From NCBI GenBank assembly GCA_026391005.1, contig JAPLEV010000050.1:1-64000 (forward strand): a DNA stretch of 64,000 nucleotides. Direction: 5' to 3'. Origin of the DNA: Flavobacteriia bacterium. GTDB taxonomy: Bacteria > Bacteroidota > Bacteroidia > Flavobacteriales_D > Crocinitomicaceae. A program made the position numbers and the translations under genes. The notes under the pieces are model-generated. The model did not search any database. It saw only the letters and a program-made list of their open reading frames with translations, and was not told the DNA's origin. Shown here piece by piece: positions 60,567-64,000 of this stretch (position 1 is the first letter of the stretch; each line of letters begins with the position of its first letter).

Positions 60567-61262
60567 ATGACACAAAATAAAGAAATGGAAAAAGTTAAGT
60601 CACCTAAGCTACTCTATCGTAGAGGAATTATCTTTTTGATAAGTTTAATTGGGGTAGGTCTTTTGTATTATTTTACTTCCAATCCGAAGAAAAAAATACA
60701 TGTCCCGCCTAAAATTATTGCCAAGGAGGTAATATCTACCGATTTTAAGGTGAACACTTTCACAGAAGGCACTGAGACCTCTTTATTACAAGAAATCGGA
60801 ATTTGTGATAGTCTGGAACAAAATCCTAACTTATATCCGTGTTCTCCGAATTTATTTAAGTTTTTTAAGCTCAATCAAAAAAGGAGTTTAAAAGATGGCT
60901 TTATTGTCGTTATCAATTCAGATCTTTATAGAGAGCCCAATACTGTATTTGCATCAAGGCGAGTTTTAATCTATGAACGAGAAGGTGGCTATTTGGTTAG
61001 TGTCAATAAAATGAAAGGGGATATTATCGAAATGCGGGCAAGTAAAAATTCGGATTATAAGGACTTGATAATTCGCTTTCGCCAAACAAAGTACAATGAG
61101 GCCTATCACTGCTTATATCAATGGAAAAAAGGTAGGTACGAATTCGTTAGGTGTGAGGAATTATTTTCTGATTATTGCAAAGGAAAAGTAAAACAAGAAC
61201 TCATGGATTCTGTTTCCATCGAGGTGAATAAAAAGCTCATAGCAGAGGGTTTTACGAATTAA
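60567..61262 (+). CDS. membrane-anchored protein, unknown function (231 aa)
   Basis: One transmembrane helix near the N-terminus (about residues 20-38, GIIFLISLIGVGLLYYF) with the bulk outside. The remainder has no motif I recognise, apart from a Cys-containing section (CDSLEQNPNLYPCSPN) and a beta-rich later part (GFIVVINSDLYREPN; LVSVNKMKGDIIE). It lies 12 bases after HMG-CoA lyase and overlaps the convergent TIGR02757 gene by 4 bases. An alternative later start at Met6 would not change the topology. Confidence 0.65.
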   Translation: MTQNKEMEKVKSPKLLYRRGIIFLISLIGVGLLYYFTSNPKKKIHVPPKIIAKEVISTDFKVNTFTEGTETSLLQEIGICDSLEQNPNLYPCSPNLFKFFKLNQKRSLKDGFIVVINSDLYREPNTVFASRRVLIYEREGGYLVSVNKMKGDIIEMRASKNSDYKDLIIRFRQTKYNEAYHCLYQWKKGRYEFVRCEELFSDYCKGKVKQELMDSVSIEVNKKLIAEGFTN

Positions 61263-62011
61263 AATTTTTCGAAAGCGCCCAGTCCAAAAAGTGCGAAATC
61301 GTACTTTGCTGGATCCTTATCATCAAATTGTCTGCAAATCGTTATCAGCTCCTCATTGGTAGCCCAATCATTTTGAGTTCTTTTTAGCATCCCTAATTTC
61401 CTAGCGATGTTTCCCGTATGGACATCCAGTGGAATATAAAGTTCGGAGGGTTGCATTCCTTTCCAAATTCCAAAATCTACACCTTTTTTTGAATCACGGA
61501 TCATCCAACGTAAGTACATAATTAGTCGTTTACAGGCAGATTGAGTATGAGGATTCGATACGTGTTTGTCTGACCGTGAAAGATGCTCTATTGAAAGAAA
61601 TTCCGTTCGAAATTGATTTATAGCAGTTTTTACGTCCTTGTTTTGATCTCCTCCACAAAAAGCACATTCCAAATTACTCGATTTATAAATATGGTGCAGG
61701 GAACGAAAAAAGAAATCTAAATCATCGGTGTTAAATGTCCTATGCACAAAATGAAAAGGCTTCTTTTTTGTATATTCCATGATAAAGTCATGGGGTGAAT
61801 TTCCCATTATCTCCATTAGTTTATTTCCACTATTGATGATGCTTTTTCGATTTCCCCAGGCGATTGTAGCCATTAAAAAACCTATGATTTCAATGTCTTC
61901 CTTTCGTGAAAATTTATGCGGAAGTTGAATCGGATCGTGTTCCAAAAATGAAGGGTGCTCATATTGATCTGCTTTGAAATCAAGAAATTCCTTTAGTTCA
62001 TTTAATTCCAT
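61259..62011 (-). CDS. TIGR02757 family protein (250 aa)
   Basis: Conserved Bacteroidota protein of unknown function, family TIGR02757. The start MELNELKEFLDFKADQYEHP, the FLEHDPIQLPHKFSRKEDIEIIGFL segment and the WGNRKSIINSGNKLMEIMG segment are typical, as is the C-terminal LYIPLDVHTGNIARKLGML part. All-helical, cytoplasmic. I use ATG at 62011, since the TTG 18 bases upstream only adds FYFYR. Its end overlaps the convergent membrane protein gene inside a TTAA. Confidence 0.92.
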   Translation of the reverse strand: MELNELKEFLDFKADQYEHPSFLEHDPIQLPHKFSRKEDIEIIGFLMATIAWGNRKSIINSGNKLMEIMGNSPHDFIMEYTKKKPFHFVHRTFNTDDLDFFFRSLHHIYKSSNLECAFCGGDQNKDVKTAINQFRTEFLSIEHLSRSDKHVSNPHTQSACKRLIMYLRWMIRDSKKGVDFGIWKGMQPSELYIPLDVHTGNIARKLGMLKRTQNDWATNEELITICRQFDDKDPAKYDFALFGLGAFEKF

Positions 62012-62065
62012 GCGGTAAAAATAGAACAATGTGAATGAGTGGATATCTTAATCTGAAGAAAAATT

Positions 62066-63031
62066 TTATTTCGTTAGGATTGGATATTTTTCAGGAATCT
62101 CTAAGTTATCCTTGAAACTTGTTCCACACACGATATTACTGATTTTTAGTATCGATTTAATGTGTAAATCTAGCACTGCGGTGTAATTGTTTTTCCGGTA
62201 TCCTCCGAATAAAGCCAGTGTGACAGGTAAGGGCTTTCCAATTTCATTAGAGATTTCGTTCACCCAGTTTGCAAACATTTCTGCACATTTCACCCAATGA
62301 TAGGTATCACAATTCCATCCCAGATCGTCATCCATGTGGCTGTCAGCACCATGTGCAAATACAACATAATGTATTTTTCCTGATTTAATTAGATTGCCAA
62401 TCAAAACTAATTTTCTTGCGAAATCAGCTGTGTATTCTTCGTTATTTCCAAATGGATTTACATTGCATCCTTTAGGAATAGCTTTATTTAACAGGGGATT
62501 AAATTCTCTCGTATCTTCAATACTATTTCCAAAATGCCCATCTAAATCGAAATATGCACCAGAGAGACCGAATTCCTCATATATTTTAATCGCAGAAATA
62601 ACTTGCCCTGAAAAGGTACAAAATCCAGATCCGCTACTTGGTCTTGCGTGGTGCATTCCTGATATTGGCGCAAACGACACACTTTCTGGATGCAGGATAG
62701 CATGTCGTTTTGCATGATATAAGGATGCATTTGTGTAGCCAAGACTATTGACCAAATTTTTTGACCATGGTAGGCTGTTGGACTTGTAATTCCCCGTTTT
62801 ATTAAATACATTTTCAACATATTGATTGGTATGCGCTATCTTGAAATCCTTTTTATTTAAAGGTTTGAAATCGCTTTTTAGATCGAGCATTTCAGAAAAG
62901 CCTAAGGTGTCAATTCGCTCCATTAGCAATTTTGGCTTTAAGGGCGATTGTGAGAAAGACAAGTCCTTTATATTATCCGTGCACACTTGTTTAGGTGTGT
63001 AATAGGTGTAAATTTTTTTGTTTCTTTTCAT
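62066..63031 (-). CDS. histone-deacetylase-fold (acetylpolyamine amidohydrolase-like) protein (321 aa)
   Basis: Zinc hydrolase of the HDAC/AcuC/arginase-like fold, with deacetylation of small acetylamines or protein lysines known for the family. The characteristic sites are modified but present: GMHHARPSSGSGFC (HH at 127-128, where many members have GGHHA), FDLDGHFGN (Asp164, His166, replacing DVHHGNG) and HGADSHMDDDLG (Asp230, His232, in place of GFDAHxxD). A zinc triad Asp-His-Asp is therefore intact. Length is typical. Substrate unknown. It precedes TIGR02757 by 54 bases on the same strand. Confidence 0.85.
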   Translation of the reverse strand: MKRNKKIYTYYTPKQVCTDNIKDLSFSQSPLKPKLLMERIDTLGFSEMLDLKSDFKPLNKKDFKIAHTNQYVENVFNKTGNYKSNSLPWSKNLVNSLGYTNASLYHAKRHAILHPESVSFAPISGMHHARPSSGSGFCTFSGQVISAIKIYEEFGLSGAYFDLDGHFGNSIEDTREFNPLLNKAIPKGCNVNPFGNNEEYTADFARKLVLIGNLIKSGKIHYVVFAHGADSHMDDDLGWNCDTYHWVKCAEMFANWVNEISNEIGKPLPVTLALFGGYRKNNYTAVLDLHIKSILKISNIVCGTSFKDNLEIPEKYPILTK

Positions 63032-63253
63032 TGTTGGATTTTTAGTTATTGTTTATAATTATTCGTTTTTGTTGCCATATATTTTCTTGGTTGAATGTTA
63101 TGCAATTGCTTCTTATGCACTCTTTTATTTTCACGGTCATTGTTTTTTTGTTTTTCATATGGATAAATTGGTTTCTTCTCTAAGACGGAAGAATTGAATG
63201 TTGACTTCGGCATTGCAACCTTGCAAGGAATATATTAAGGAGTATTAGGGAGC

Positions 63254-63261
63254 TAATTTTG
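63254..63261 (+). promoter_or_regulatory. predicted -7 element for the split VWA gene
   Basis: TAATTTTG matches TAnnTTTG, ending 24 bases before the ATG at 63286. A palindrome CCTTGCAAGG lies 26-35 bases further upstream (63219-63228), a possible operator; there is no clear -33 TTTG. Confidence 0.45.
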
Positions 63262-63285
63262 TATCAACTTTAAAACTTAAAAGCT

Positions 63286-63887
63286 ATGAAAAACAAAAAA
63301 ACAATTTATCACTTTATCATTGATAAGAGTGGTTCTATGCACGGGAGTGAAACGCAAACAATTGCAGGTTTCAACACGAATTTAAAAATGATCAGGTAGC
63401 ACCGATTATTCAAAATTCAAAAGCATCATCCGTTAACTTTTTGAGCCCAATCTCATACATTCCTAACGGAAGCACTGCCTTGTTGGATGCAATAGGAAAA
63501 TCTATTTACGATATAAAATCTATTTACGGTCCAGAAATCGATCAGGATTTAGCATCTGTTGTTTTAATAATTATTACCGATGGCCATGAAAATGCTTCGC
63601 GCTTCTATACTTATCATGATATTGCGCGTATGATTAAAGAATTAGATGCGACAGAAAGGTGGACCTTTAGTTTTCTAGGCGCTGACTTAGACGCCATCCA
63701 TACCTCAAAAATGCTAAACATTAGAAATGAAAACGTGATGTCATTCAGTAAAGAAAATTATGCTGGGATGATGAATAATGTTAGTGAATCTATGAGAGAA
63801 TATTCCAAAACCAAGGCAGAAGGAACTACAAAAAAAGATATTTTTGATATCTTTAAAAATAAAGATATAAGAAATAAAGAGTCTTAA
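63286..63887 (+). pseudogene. VWA domain protein broken by a frameshift/deletion
   Basis: Two pieces of one von Willebrand factor A protein. The first (63286-63399) opens MKNKKTIYHFIIDKSGSM with the MIDAS DKSGS and runs to FNTNLKMIR and TAG. The second, in the -1 frame, reads on from FKNDQVAPIIQNSKASS through YIPNGSTALLDAIGKS and ITDGHENASRFYTYHDI to a TAA at 63885-63887. About 20 residues of the expected second strand appear missing at the junction, so an internal deletion is the simple explanation. A slippery TTTAAAA heptamer (63381-63387) lies exactly there, so programmed -1 frameshifting cannot be excluded. Preceded by a -7 element and followed by a clear terminator. Confidence 0.7.
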
Positions 63888-63909
63888 GGTATTTTTAAAT
63901 TTTAAAATG

Positions 63910-63946
63910 AGTATGGATAAGTTGCTACTTGTCCATACTTTTTATT
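63910..63946 (+). terminator. intrinsic terminator after the VWA gene
   Basis: AGTATGGATAAG pairs with CTTGTCCATACT (12 pairs, one G-T wobble) around a six-base TTGCTA loop and is followed by TTTTTATT. It ends the plus-strand unit 22 bases after the VWA stop codon. Confidence 0.85.
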
Positions 63947-64000
63947 AATTTTTTTTAAGTAATTTCAACTTATCATTTTAACCCCAATTTTTCTAGAAAA

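Noticed and set aside
1..64000. tRNA, rRNA, CRISPR arrays, insertion sequences or prophage genes
   Set aside because: I looked for conserved tRNA arms, regularly spaced repeats, transposases and phage structural genes and found none; xerD at 36.6 kb has the features of the housekeeping recombinase, not of an integrase.

Overview
The window looks like chromosome from a low-GC member of the Bacteroidota, most likely Flavobacteriales (inference). The reasons are several very large secreted proteins with type IX secretion (T9SS) sorting domains (three type B, also called gliding-motility-associated C-terminal domains, and one type A), SprB and PKD repeats, families largely confined to the phylum (DUF4290, TIGR02757, E1 alpha-beta fusion), absence of Shine-Dalgarno sites, and promoters fitting the Bacteroidota pattern TTTG-(17-23 nt)-TAnnTTTG. 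Nothing resembles a phage, plasmid, insertion sequence, CRISPR array, tRNA or rRNA. The region is mostly core and housekeeping, with a few accessory spots.

Layout. 1-2.3 kb: two small lipoproteins and a membrane protein of unknown function, then a GC-rich palindromic spacer. 2.3-10.1 kb (minus strand): a five-gene run of nitronate monooxygenase-like protein, an active and an inactive M16 peptidase, a T9SS cargo protein and a family 9 glycosyltransferase. 10.3-19.3 kb: a 1354-residue T9SS protein, an M42 aminopeptidase, a GldM-C-terminus-like secreted protein, a degenerate copy of the M42 3' end, a type A T9SS protein with a 190-residue tandem duplication, the SRP RNA and a lipoprotein. 19.4-22.0 kb: a tight operon of epimerase-CBS fusion, DAHP synthase and long KdsC-type phosphatase. 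22.1-28.1 kb: saccharopine dehydrogenase-like protein, purL, DUF4290, murA (active-site Cys replaced by Asp) and a thioredoxin-like protein. 28.1-32.5 kb (minus): nucleoside phosphorylase, DUF4197 and a T9SS protein.

32.7-42 kb: glutamate dehydrogenase, a small membrane protein, a fused branched-chain 2-oxoacid dehydrogenase E1, xerD, aroQ, and a VWA / polytopic membrane / DUF2891 group. 42-45 kb (minus): small membrane protein, glyA, sugar epimerase, NlpC/P60 hydrolase. 45.2-48.8 kb: surE, small membrane protein, lpxB, SpoIID-like protein, FtsB/DivIC-like protein. 48.9-53.5 kb (minus): PKD-like secreted protein and both methylmalonyl-CoA mutase subunits. 53.7-58.6 kb: outer-membrane proteins, including a helix-hairpin-helix/barrel protein, then an ECF-like sigma factor with a 60-residue membrane protein. 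58.6-64 kb: pyrD, HMG-CoA lyase, a membrane-anchored protein, TIGR02757, an HDAC-fold deacetylase and a frame-disrupted VWA gene.

Systems view. Envelope biogenesis (lpxB, murA, GT9, KdsC-like, FtsB-like, T9SS cargo) and amino-acid/branched-chain/propionate metabolism (gdhA, E1, HMG-CoA lyase, methylmalonyl-CoA mutase, glyA, aroQ, DAHP synthase) dominate. The spots most worth following are the epimerase-CBS/DAHPS/KdsC operon, the 17-residue GGI solenoid repeats, the M42 gene remnant, the sigma factor with its small membrane partner, the HhH-barrel outer membrane protein, and the VWA gene broken at a slippery heptamer. No whole system here can be called new with confidence from sequence alone.
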